A stretch of 64,000 bases of DNA from Parapedobacter pyrenivorans (GTDB lineage Bacteria > Bacteroidota > Bacteroidia > Sphingobacteriales > Sphingobacteriaceae), in assembly GCF_014636865.1 (NCBI RefSeq), contig NZ_BMER01000006.1, positions 248,001 through 312,000 of the forward strand, in the 5' to 3' direction. Position 1 is the first letter of the stretch. Each line of letters begins with the position of its first letter. Both the position numbers and the translations under genes were made by a program. Below the pieces are notes generated by a model. The model had not been told where the DNA came from, did not search any database, and saw nothing but the letters and a program-made list of their open reading frames with translations. Positions 26,101 to 33,049 of this stretch are shown here, one piece after another.

Positions 26101-26638
26101 GCACCTCCAACACATACCGCCCATTGAGGTCGGTACTTGTTACCCGGGTTGTCTGGTCTTTTACTGACACGGTTACCCCGGGGAGCGGGGTTCCGGACGT
26201 GTCAACCACAATTCCCTGAACGGTGGATTGTTTCCGCAAGTTTGCAAGAAGCCGCTCTCGGTTTATTTTTTTTGCGCTTCTTTTTAGAATAACCACCTTC
26301 TCCTCTTCCTTTACCAGAAAGTCGAGCGGGAGGTCCTTCAAGCTTTTGGCAAGCACCTCGCTGATATTGTCGGATTCGATGGAAATACTGATTGCATCGA
26401 GCGCTTTGATATCGTTGAGATTATACAGAAATGCATATCCGGTTTGCCGCTGTATATCTTTAATCAATGCCGTTACACTACCATTGGCCATATCCAGGCG
26501 AACAGTTTGCGCCACCCCCTTTGCATGGATTTGAAGGGAAGCGAATACGATAAAAAACGCGGTGATTTTCAAATACAATAAAAAGCTAGTGATAGGGGAT
26601 ACGTATATATTTCTCCCCATAAAAGAAAAAAATTGCAT
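23159..26638 (-). CDS. SusC/RagA TonB-linked outer-membrane transporter with N-terminal STN signalling domain
   Basis: A 1159-residue TonB-dependent transporter. After the leader it carries a secretin/TonB N-terminus (STN) domain at about 47-120 (VTALIKDIQRQTGYAFLYN). Next are a carboxypeptidase-like beta-sandwich (TVQGIVVDTSGTPLPGVTVSV, about 138-215), the SusC plug (DDVVVVGFGTQKKREVVGSV, GSRGANGVILVTTKQG) and a 22-strand barrel ending in VFNVGINFAFN. The STN domain contacts the FecR-type anti-sigma factor encoded upstream, so this transporter is both importer and signal sensor. It lies 139 bases after fecR, with a strong hairpin in the gap. Confidence 0.95.
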   Translation of the reverse strand: MQFFSFMGRNIYVSPITSFLLYLKITAFFIVFASLQIHAKGVAQTVRLDMANGSVTALIKDIQRQTGYAFLYNLNDIKALDAISISIESDNISEVLAKSLKDLPLDFLVKEEEKVVILKRSAKKINRERLLANLRKQSTVQGIVVDTSGTPLPGVTVSVKDQTTRVTSTDLNGRYVLEVPEKAVLVYTMVGYHTQEVEVGSQREIDIVLEISASMLDDVVVVGFGTQKKREVVGSVTSVSPGDLRVPSSNLTTALAGQAAGVIAYQRSGEPGQDNADFFVRGITTFGTNTNPLILIDGIQLTPNDLARLRPDDIQSFSILKDATATALYGSRGANGVILVTTKQGKEGPAKFSFRFENSISAPTQTVDVADPVTYMKMHNEAILTRDPLGTILYSQEKIEMTEQGRYPLIYPANDWEKMLFKEFTMNQRSNVNVSGGGGVARYYVAGSFNRDNGILNVDKRNNFNNNITINNYDLRSNVNIDLTNTTELIVRLSANFEEYRGPLRGGADMYNLMVHSNPVLFPAYYPADEDFQYAQHILFGNFNNSKINPYAEMVRGYKEKSRSQILAQVELKQDLNFLTAGLSGRGMLNISRLSQFAVNRSYNPFYHEIGRYNRLTGDYKLIETDIGTEYLGYGELPGEREQYSSFYFEGALNYVRDFGKNNLSSMLVFQARETLTANAGSLQLSLPSRNVGLSGRATYSYDSRYFAEFNFGYNGSERFDINNRFGFFPSAGAAWLISNEPFWEDIKPVVSNLKLRYTYGLIGNDQIGGAEDRFFYLSEVNMNNEGRRAIFGSEYNTVYNGITISRYANPYISWEKAYKQNFALELGLWNELNIVTEYFTEKRDNILMTRASIPNTMGLTATPRANVGEASGKGVDMMLEYQKSWNPDFWSSARANFTYATSQFDVYEEPEYNEPWRSRVGMSLNQATGYIAERLFVDDAEAASSPPQNVGTSEYGGGDIKYLDVNRDGQITEADRVPLGYPTVPEIVYGFGVSMGYKGFDFSVFLQGAARQSFWINAHSTAPFLGDAQILQAYADSYWSEENQNLYATWPRLDIAVNTNNVPGAYVDGNGLQWPSDQRNTWFMRNGNFLRVKQAELGYTVPNRLTERIKMNNLRIYLSGTNLLVFSKFKMWDVEMAGNGLGYPNQRVFNVGINFAFN

Positions 26639-26720
26639 AATTTTGATTTCGTTTAGCTATATAACACATAACCTAAAAGTGATCGCAAAGCTTTATAGGT
26701 GTTACTGAACTGGACGAATC

Positions 26721-26748
26721 AGCCACACCGGTTGCCTCCGGTGTGGCT
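26721..26748 (-). promoter_or_regulatory. 11-bp perfect hairpin between fecR and susC
   Basis: AGCCACACCGG (26721-26731) pairs exactly with CCGGTGTGGCT (26738-26748) around a 6-nt loop. It is GC-rich in an AT-rich gap but has no T-tract on the - strand side. It could be a weak terminator or a processing/stability element that separates sigma-fecR expression from the susCD message. Confidence 0.55.
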
Positions 26749-26777
26749 TCTCCAGGTATATAAATTGATAGTATGCC

Positions 26778-27941
26778 TTATGTCATAACGGTAATCCTCC
26801 TCCCATCGATTATAAATTTGACGTGACCAGTCAATTCCAGCAACTCCAGCAGCCTGGAAATAGAGAAGCTCCGGGGGAGCATCAGTATGCTGAATTGCTC
26901 TGTAATCTGTGTTTTGTATTCGACATCTACATCGTACCACCGGGCGACTTCTTTCATGATCGTCTTTAACTCCGCATTCTCAAAGTTGAAGTAACCGTCT
27001 TTCCAAGAGGTTTCCGCGTCTAAGGCTACTTTTTGTTTCAATAAAACGGGATTCGATGTCTGTGTAGTCAGTTGTATTTGTTCTCCTGTTTTCATTAGTA
27101 GCTTATCTTCACCCGCCTTAAACTTCACCCTGCCTTTCTCCAGTGTTGTTTTTATGACGGTGTCATCGGGATATGCCTTCACGTTAAAGGAGGTCCCCAG
27201 CACTTCGATTTGCGCGCGATTAGGTAAGTTCACGATAAAGGGCCGCGCTTTGTCTGAAACAATGTCAAAATAGACCTCACCCTGTATTTCTACTACTCGC
27301 TGAGTTTGACCAAAAAATGCAGGAAAGCGGATGCTCGATGCGGCATTGAGCTTCGCCGAACTACCGTCGGGTAAAATAACGCGATACTGCCCACCCTCCG
27401 GCGTCCTCACGGTGTTAAAGCCTCCGCTTTTTTCGCTTTTCACCGGTAAATAGGTGATTTGACCTTCCGAAAATTCAACCCCCGAGGTTCCGGTTGATTG
27501 GAGTCCCTCGGATGTGTCACCGAGAACCAATAAATTCCCGTCCGCAAAAGTGGCTATCGCCTTATTTGAGCCTGCATCGATGTCGTTTTTGTATCGCTCA
27601 TTTCGGGCCAGCGACTCTATTTTACCCGTCTGATTTCTGTAAAGCCAAACGGCAGCAAACACAGCAAAGAACAGCGCCAAACCTGCAACCAACCGTGTTG
27701 ACGAAAAAGAAAAATAAGGCTTTCGGACTGAAATTGCTGTAGGTTTTGTGTCTTTGAACCCAGCGAAATCAGTCCACTCGCGAAGTAAAAAAGAGTCGTC
27801 GTCGGCAAGCTCGGTATACAACGTATTCAACTCCGGATATTTCGTTAAATATCCTTGCAATTCGATGCGTTGTAACTCGGTTAAACTACCGTCGATAAAC
27901 AACCGGAATAATTCTTCTATTCGTTCTGATTCGGGGTTCAT
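26778..27941 (-). CDS. FecR-family anti-sigma factor
   Basis: A 387-residue FecR-like membrane protein. The N-terminal cytoplasmic part (LFRLFIDGSLTELQRIELQGYL) is the anti-sigma segment. A transmembrane helix lies at about 86-102 (TRLVAGLALFFAVFAAVWLY). The periplasmic FecR domain contains TPEGGQYRVILPDGSSAKLNAASSI in parts and EIQGEVYFDIV. The DUF4974-like C-terminus ends in VKFIIDGRRITV and should bind the STN domain of the SusC encoded next. It is 96 bases downstream of the sigma factor gene in the same orientation. Confidence 0.94.
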   Translation of the reverse strand: MNPESERIEELFRLFIDGSLTELQRIELQGYLTKYPELNTLYTELADDDSFLLREWTDFAGFKDTKPTAISVRKPYFSFSSTRLVAGLALFFAVFAAVWLYRNQTGKIESLARNERYKNDIDAGSNKAIATFADGNLLVLGDTSEGLQSTGTSGVEFSEGQITYLPVKSEKSGGFNTVRTPEGGQYRVILPDGSSAKLNAASSIRFPAFFGQTQRVVEIQGEVYFDIVSDKARPFIVNLPNRAQIEVLGTSFNVKAYPDDTVIKTTLEKGRVKFKAGEDKLLMKTGEQIQLTTQTSNPVLLKQKVALDAETSWKDGYFNFENAELKTIMKEVARWYDVDVEYKTQITEQFSILMLPRSFSISRLLELLELTGHVKFIIDGRRITVMT

Positions 27942-28037
27942 ATTTGGCCTGTATCATATTCTATAACAACTGACAGGAAATTTCAACTCACCGAATTGAA
28001 CTTTTTTTCAAAGAAATAAAAAAAACGTTTTAGCTGA

Positions 28038-28565
28038 CTACACCAAACTTCTGTGTGTCAAGGATTTCTTGATTAAATTGAGTGCCCGGGTTTTGACGTT
28101 ACGAACATTTTGTTCGGATGTATTTAGCTTCTCCGAAATTTCCTTCGTGGAAAGCCCCTCGTGATAAATCAAGTTGAAGATAACCTTCGTCTTTTGCGGC
28201 ATCTTCTCCACTTTGTCGTAGATATAATTAAGAAGTTGGGTCTTCATGATTTTGGCCAAGATAAAATCTTCGGTATGTTCGGATAAATATAGGATTTCAT
28301 CGTGTGCTGTTGACCGCACTTTTAGCGATTTCAAATAGTTAAGGGCTGCATTTTTGGCTGCTTTATACAGAAAAGCCTTCACAGCGGGTAGTTCATCAAA
28401 GTTTGTTCGGTTGGCCCACACTTTTTGGAAACATTCAGAGGCGATATCCTCAGCTTGCTCCTCATTTTTAGTCAGCTGAAACACAAAGTAACAAATGGAT
28501 CGATAGTACCGTTCAAATATTTCATTAAAGGCATATGGCGATAATCCCCGTTTGTTGGATAACAT
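28038..28565 (-). CDS. ECF RNA polymerase sigma factor (SusC/FecR-linked type)
   Basis: A 175-residue sigma-70-like ECF factor. Region 2 is seen in AFNEIFERYYRSICYFVFQL and EDIASECFQKVWANR. Region 4 is the helix-turn-helix HEGLSTKEISEKLNTSEQNVRNVKTRAL, given here in parts. The arrangement sigma-FecR-SusC(STN)-SusD is the standard trans-envelope switch that turns on nutrient-uptake genes when the SusC receptor is occupied. It probably directs transcription of the downstream operon, though no promoter for it could be pinned down. Confidence 0.93.
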   Translation of the reverse strand: MLSNKRGLSPYAFNEIFERYYRSICYFVFQLTKNEEQAEDIASECFQKVWANRTNFDELPAVKAFLYKAAKNAALNYLKSLKVRSTAHDEILYLSEHTEDFILAKIMKTQLLNYIYDKVEKMPQKTKVIFNLIYHEGLSTKEISEKLNTSEQNVRNVKTRALNLIKKSLTHRSLV

Positions 28566-28603
28566 TTTCTCAAAATTAAGTTTATATCAAAGCCCCATTT
28601 TAC

Positions 28604-28630
28604 AGCTGCATTACTGATATTCATGCAGCT
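28604..28630. repeat. 8-bp inverted repeat upstream of the sigma factor gene
   Basis: AGCTGCAT (28604-28611) and ATGCAGCT (28623-28630) are exact complements with an 11-nt spacer. They lie 39-65 bases before the sigma factor start on the - strand. This may be an operator or leader hairpin for the sigma gene; no T-tract follows on the - strand. The rest of the 228-base gap holds nothing else recognisable. Confidence 0.4.
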
Positions 28631-28793
28631 TTCTAACAAGCTGGATAAACCGCGATGCTGGTTTGCTTCCTACGGTTAGGCAGCGTACAGGAAATATTCC
28701 ATACATTCATCTGCCACACAATGCTATCTAAAATGACACAAAAAACTATCCTGCGGTGTCCTGTATCTAAACTAAAAATTGAGGGACTACTGA

Positions 28794-30305
28794 CTATTTA
28801 TTCAGCGAGATTTGATACAAGTCTCTTCGGCGATCGAGCAAGTTCTTTACCGTACCGTATTGGTTGAGTTCTTTTAATAGATTCAGATCTACATCCGCCA
28901 TCAGCACCATTTCTGTATTGGGGGTCGCTTCTGCCTTGATGGCATTGTTCGGAAAGGCAAAGTCGGATGGCGTGAATACGGCCGATTGGGCATATTGGAT
29001 ATCCATATTGTTAACCTTGGGTAAATTGCCTACTGAACCGGCAATCGCGACGTAACATTCGTTTTCGATTGCCCGCGCTTGGGCACAGTTCCGGACACGG
29101 ATATATCCATTTTGGGTATCGGTGAGAAACGGTACGAATAAAATCTGCATTCCCTGATCGGCGAGTATCCTTCCCAACTCCGGAAACTCCACGTCATAGC
29201 AAATCAGGATGCCAATCTTTCCACAATCGGTGTCAAACACCCGAACTTCGTCTCCGCCATACATGCCATAGTATTTCGTTTCGTTCGGCGTGATGTGTAC
29301 TTTTCGGTATTCATCGGTCTTCCCGTTGCGGTGGCATAGGTATGCGACATTGTACAACTTATTATCCCCGTCAACGACCGGCATCGAGCCTGCAATGATG
29401 TTTACATTATAAGACAATGCTAGCGATTGGATCTTAAGCTTGGTCTGCTCAGTAAGCGTAGCCAACTGCCGCATGGCTTCTGTGGTGGGCATATCGTTGT
29501 ATGGTCCCATCAACGGCGTATTAAAAAACTCCGGAAACAAGGCGAAGTCCGCTCCGTAACCGCTAACAACATCGACAAAAAATTCAACCTGTTCGTAAAA
29601 TGCTTCGATATCTCGAAATGAACGCATCTGCCACTGGACCAACCCCAACCGGATGGTCTGCTTTGTCGGTGACGCTGATCTAGTCTTCGGTTCATAGTAG
29701 ATATTATTCCACTCCAACAATGTCGCGTACTCCATAGATTCGGCATCACCGGGCAGATAATTCTTCAGTACTTTTTTGACATGGAAATCATTGGCTAATT
29801 GAAACGTCAGTGCCGGATCATAAATCTCTTTCTGCCGAACCTTATCGATATATTGCCTAGGTGACAATTCATCGGCATGCTCGTGGTACCTGGGAAGCCT
29901 CCCCCCAAGTAGTATACCCTTCAGGTTCCAGTGTTCACACAGTTCTTTACGCGAATCGTATAACCTCCTGCCCAATCGCAAATCCCGATATTCTGGGTGT
30001 ACGAAAATTTCAATCCCATACAAAACATTCCCCTCCGGATCATGGGTGGAAAAGGTGCCTTCTGCAATAATCTCTCGATAAGGATAGGAAATATCCGTCT
30101 TTTGTGTGTCGATAATAATTGCGAGCGCACAAGCGACCACCCGGCCGTCTACCGAGACACAAAGTTGTCCATCGGGAAATATACCGATCAAATCCTTGAT
30201 ATTGGTGCGCGTCCAAAGACCACCTACGCCTCCGTATGCCTGAGTCATGGAATCGATCAAATCATTATAATCTTTCAATGACAGCTTTCTGACGTCGATG
30301 TTCAT
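28794..30305 (-). CDS. GNAT acetyltransferase - nitrilase fusion protein
   Basis: A 503-residue two-domain protein. Residues 1 to about 205 form a GNAT-like N-acetyltransferase fold (GIEIFVHPEYRDLRLGRRLYD, the acetyl-CoA pyrophosphate loop). Residues from about 217 form a carbon-nitrogen hydrolase with its Glu-Lys-Cys triad in FALFPEFFN (Glu259), EYRKVHIT (Lys335) and ILICYDVEFPE (Cys369). The architecture resembles Bacillus YhcX-type proteins, whose substrate is not settled; the hydrolase should act on an amide or nitrile-like bond. It is cytosolic, with no leader. It stands apart from its neighbours and has its own promoter-like element, so it is probably transcribed alone. Confidence 0.88.
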   Translation of the reverse strand: MNIDVRKLSLKDYNDLIDSMTQAYGGVGGLWTRTNIKDLIGIFPDGQLCVSVDGRVVACALAIIIDTQKTDISYPYREIIAEGTFSTHDPEGNVLYGIEIFVHPEYRDLRLGRRLYDSRKELCEHWNLKGILLGGRLPRYHEHADELSPRQYIDKVRQKEIYDPALTFQLANDFHVKKVLKNYLPGDAESMEYATLLEWNNIYYEPKTRSASPTKQTIRLGLVQWQMRSFRDIEAFYEQVEFFVDVVSGYGADFALFPEFFNTPLMGPYNDMPTTEAMRQLATLTEQTKLKIQSLALSYNVNIIAGSMPVVDGDNKLYNVAYLCHRNGKTDEYRKVHITPNETKYYGMYGGDEVRVFDTDCGKIGILICYDVEFPELGRILADQGMQILFVPFLTDTQNGYIRVRNCAQARAIENECYVAIAGSVGNLPKVNNMDIQYAQSAVFTPSDFAFPNNAIKAEATPNTEMVLMADVDLNLLKELNQYGTVKNLLDRRRDLYQISLNK

Positions 30306-30347
30306 ACGTGTTGAATTAATGGATATCTAAATACAGCTTCCTCACGT

Positions 30348-30379
30348 TAAACATACGGAATCATACGGAGGGTTGCAAA
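30348..30379 (-). promoter_or_regulatory. Probable promoter of the GNAT-nitrilase gene
   Basis: On the - strand, TTTG (30379-30376) is followed after 20 bases by TATGTTTA (30355-30348), one mismatch from the TAnnTTTG box with ideal spacing. Transcription would start near 30341, about 36 bases before the ATG at 30305. Confidence 0.5.
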
Positions 30380-30384
30380 TCAAA

Positions 30385-30609
30385 TTAAGCAACCTCGTCG
30401 TATTCTCCCTGCAACGCATACCATCCAAATATGCACAGCCCTCCGGTAATGATGGGCATCAAAATGAACGTATAAATAATAGCCGGAACCAAATCTTCTG
30501 ACCTGCCGCTGGAAAACTGCGGAATGGCTTGGCTTACAATCAAATAATAACCGGCAGCCACGCCAAGGGCGATCCAAACAACACCTAAAATTCGCTTTAT
30601 CGTATTCAT
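30385..30609 (-). CDS. Small membrane protein of unknown function
   Basis: A 74-residue protein with two predicted membrane helices (about 5-25, GVVWIALGVAAGYYLIV, and about 42-64, IIYTFILMPIITGGLCIFGWYAL) joined by a short polar loop. It starts 2 bases after the stop of the MFS transporter gene, so translation is probably coupled. Such tiny proteins beside MFS genes recur in Bacteroidota as I recall. A role as an accessory subunit or stabiliser of the transporter is inferred, not shown. Confidence 0.75.
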   Translation of the reverse strand: MNTIKRILGVVWIALGVAAGYYLIVSQAIPQFSSGRSEDLVPAIIYTFILMPIITGGLCIFGWYALQGEYDEVA

Positions 30610-30611
30610 GA

Positions 30612-32159
30612 TTATTGTACGTTTTGATTCTTGTTTCTAAGATAGAGCAGTCCAATGACAAAACTAACACCCGCAATGATAATGGGGTACCAGAGCCCCT
30701 CAAGGTAAGGTTTTTCGAGGGAATTGGTAAATTGGGCTTTGGCAACCAAATAGGTGGCCACCGCCGGAAGTAGTCCCCCAAAAATACCATTGCCGATATG
30801 ATAGGGCAACGACATGGAAGTATATCGAATCCGCACAGGAAACATTTCCACCAGAAACGCGGCAATGGGCCCATATACCATGGTGACATAGAGTACCAAT
30901 ACAAATACGAGCAACACGAGTGATGCGAAAGCACCCGAGCCCACGTGGATATGTCCGGTAGCGATAGGTGCTGAGAATTGCGATTGGCCTACGGCCTTAG
31001 TTTCCGTTTCTACGGCGGTATGTACAGACCCATCTGCATAGAAACGTTCCATGGTCGTTACCCGCAATGAATCTCCCGTGTCTCCATCCATTTCCACATG
31101 TTGGCGACTGGTATACTGATCAACCAGTTCCGTTTTATTTCCGGTATCCGTTAATTGATAGATGCGGTCGAAAATTGGGCGGTAAGTCAGGATCGCCAAC
31201 AACATGCCAGCCAGCATAATCGGCTTACGGCCCACTTTATCAGACAACCAGCCGAAGAACACGAAGAAGCCCGTACCGGCTAACAGTGCTGCACCGATGA
31301 TGTAGTTCGTTTGATCGAAATCCACTTTGCATACATTCTGAAGGAACGACAGGGCATAAAACTGGCCGGTATACCAGATCACCCCCTGCCCCATTGTAGC
31401 ACCAAAAAGGGCAAGCAGGACGAACTTAAAATTATACTTTTTGCCGAATGACTCCCGCAGTGGATTGGCGGAAGTATTCCCCTCGCTCTTCGCCTTTTTG
31501 AACAATGGTGATTCGTCCATGTTGCGGCGGATGAAATAGGATACCACCACCATGACGGAAGAAATCAGAAACGGTAACCGCCATCCCCATTCGTCGAACG
31601 CTTCAGCAGACATGCTGTTTTTTGTCAGCATGATCACTGCCAGGGATATAAACAACCCGAATGTTGCAGTGGTTTGGATCCATGACGTGCGATAGCCCCG
31701 TTTTCCAGGTTCAGAATATTCAGCCACATACGTAGCTGCCCCCCCGTACTCACCTCCAAGCGCCAAACCCTGCAAAAGCCGCAGCACCAGCACGATAATC
31801 GGCGCTGCAAAACCGATGGTCTCGTAGCCCGGTACCAGCCCGATCGCACAGGTAGCCAGCCCCATCACCAGCAACGTGACCATAAAGGTATACTTGCGAC
31901 CAATGATATCTCCAAGACGGCCAAAAAACAATGCACCGAAAGGTCTCACCACAAATCCCGCAGCAAATGTGGCTAACGTGGACAGGAAAGCCGCCGTGGG
32001 GTTATCCGGTGGAAAAAACTTTGTTGAGATGATGATGGCTAAGCTGCCGAAGATGTAAAAATCGTACCATTCGATCAGGGTGCCCAGGGATGAAGCACCA
32101 ATGACTTTCCATAAGGTCTTTTTGCGGGTAGTTTCGTCAACAGGGATAGTTTCTTGCAT
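30612..32159 (-). CDS. MFS transporter, metabolite:H+ symporter (MHS) type
   Basis: A 515-residue twelve-helix major facilitator. The signature loop between helices 2 and 3 is present as GRLGDIIGRKYTF, and the MHS-type motif LLQGLALGGEYGGAATYVAEY follows. The N-terminal phrase ASSLGTLIEWYDFYIFG is typical of symporters for proline/betaine, alpha-ketoglutarate or other carboxylates. An unusual hydrophilic insert of ~75 residues (about 312-385, rich in Thr, Glu and Asp) interrupts the C-terminal half between helices. The precise substrate is not predictable. A terminator lies only 21-51 bases upstream, so it is separated from the nag-like operon. Confidence 0.88.
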   Translation of the reverse strand: MQETIPVDETTRKKTLWKVIGASSLGTLIEWYDFYIFGSLAIIISTKFFPPDNPTAAFLSTLATFAAGFVVRPFGALFFGRLGDIIGRKYTFMVTLLVMGLATCAIGLVPGYETIGFAAPIIVLVLRLLQGLALGGEYGGAATYVAEYSEPGKRGYRTSWIQTTATFGLFISLAVIMLTKNSMSAEAFDEWGWRLPFLISSVMVVVSYFIRRNMDESPLFKKAKSEGNTSANPLRESFGKKYNFKFVLLALFGATMGQGVIWYTGQFYALSFLQNVCKVDFDQTNYIIGAALLAGTGFFVFFGWLSDKVGRKPIMLAGMLLAILTYRPIFDRIYQLTDTGNKTELVDQYTSRQHVEMDGDTGDSLRVTTMERFYADGSVHTAVETETKAVGQSQFSAPIATGHIHVGSGAFASLVLLVFVLVLYVTMVYGPIAAFLVEMFPVRIRYTSMSLPYHIGNGIFGGLLPAVATYLVAKAQFTNSLEKPYLEGLWYPIIIAGVSFVIGLLYLRNKNQNVQ

Positions 32160-32180
32160 GTTAGATTTTGAAAATTGGTC

Positions 32181-32210
32181 AAAAAAAATCCCATTTTTTA
32201 AAAATGGGAT
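32181..32210 (-). terminator. Rho-independent terminator after the NagB-like gene
   Basis: Read on the - strand, an ATCCCATTTTT/AAAAATGGGAT hairpin (32210-32188) runs directly into eight T's (32188-32181). It is a textbook intrinsic terminator for the Gfo/Idh-transporter-nagA-NagB operon. It stands in the leader of the MFS gene, whose ATG is at 32159. Confidence 0.85.
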
Positions 32211-32259
32211 ATGATGGTTCTAAATTAATTACAATTATTGAAATCTTAACAGTGAAATC

Positions 32260-33030
32260 TTAAAAAAACGATTTTAATTTTGAGGCGCTGTCACTGTCAA
32301 TGAACAAGGTAGCGTTACGGTGCTTTCTCAGTACCGTGGATGGATATAACGGCGAAATATCGTCGCCTAATGTATGCGCCACGGCATTAGCCTTATTGAA
32401 TCCCGGCACTATGCAAAATACGTAGTCTGCTGCCATCAATGCAGGAATCGTTAAGGTCAACGCGTGCGTAGGCACTTCGGCTAATAAATCGAAACACCTG
32501 TCATTCACCTGCTGCTGGCGGCATGCCGCATCCAGATCCACGATTTTCACAAACGCCTCATCCGCAAAGTCCGCTACATGCGGATCATTAAAAGCGATAT
32601 GGCAATTCTCACCGATTCCCATACATACCATGTCTATCGGGTTTTGTAGTAGGAGATCTGTATAGCGCTGACATTCCTCGTGAAGGGAAGGCGCATTCCC
32701 ATTCAGGTAATTAACGGTCCGAAACGGCAGTTTGTCGAACAACCGTTGCTTGAGAAAATTACCAAATCGCTGGGGAGCGTCTGCCGGCAATCCGACATAT
32801 TCATCCATGTGGAAAGCATTGACATGCCCCCAATCCACCTCTTCGCTACGGACCAGCGCTGCTAAAAACTCATTTTGGGAAGGGGCTGCAGCGAAAACCA
32901 TATTTACGCTTTCTCGTTGTGCTAGAAGCCTTTTTATCATTTCAAGTACAGCCTGTGCTGCCGCTTCTCCCATGGAGGCCCGATCGGCAAACTGATTTAC
33001 CGACAGTGAATCTATATGTTTACTTATCAT
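32260..33030 (-). CDS. NagB-like glucosamine-6-phosphate deaminase/isomerase family protein
   Basis: A 256-residue member of the NagB/6-phosphogluconolactonase family. The FHMDEYVG motif carries the proton-relay Asp (Asp76, equivalent to E. coli Asp72). The second signature reads GIGENCHIAFNDP (139-150), so the E. coli Asp141-Gly-His143 triplet is Asn142-Cys143-His144 and Glu148 is Asp149. Related ENGH-type sequences exist in Bacteroidota and Planctomycetes as I recall, so a deaminase or isomerase role remains likely but perhaps on a different amino-sugar phosphate. It follows nagA after 19 bases. No amino-sugar kinase is present in the window. Confidence 0.8.
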   Translation of the reverse strand: MISKHIDSLSVNQFADRASMGEAAAQAVLEMIKRLLAQRESVNMVFAAAPSQNEFLAALVRSEEVDWGHVNAFHMDEYVGLPADAPQRFGNFLKQRLFDKLPFRTVNYLNGNAPSLHEECQRYTDLLLQNPIDMVCMGIGENCHIAFNDPHVADFADEAFVKIVDLDAACRQQQVNDRCFDLLAEVPTHALTLTIPALMAADYVFCIVPGFNKANAVAHTLGDDISPLYPSTVLRKHRNATLFIDSDSASKLKSFF

Positions 33031-33049
33031 TTTGTTAAATCGTGATCTG

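Noticed and set aside
26721-26748. Classical intrinsic terminator between fecR and susC
   Set aside because: The hairpin is strong but no T-tract follows on the transcribed strand, so it is reported only as a regulatory hairpin.
28566-28600. Promoter TAATTTTG just upstream of the sigma factor gene
   Set aside because: The -7 match ends only five bases before the ATG and its nearest TTTG is 9 bases away, so spacing is incompatible with a normal promoter.
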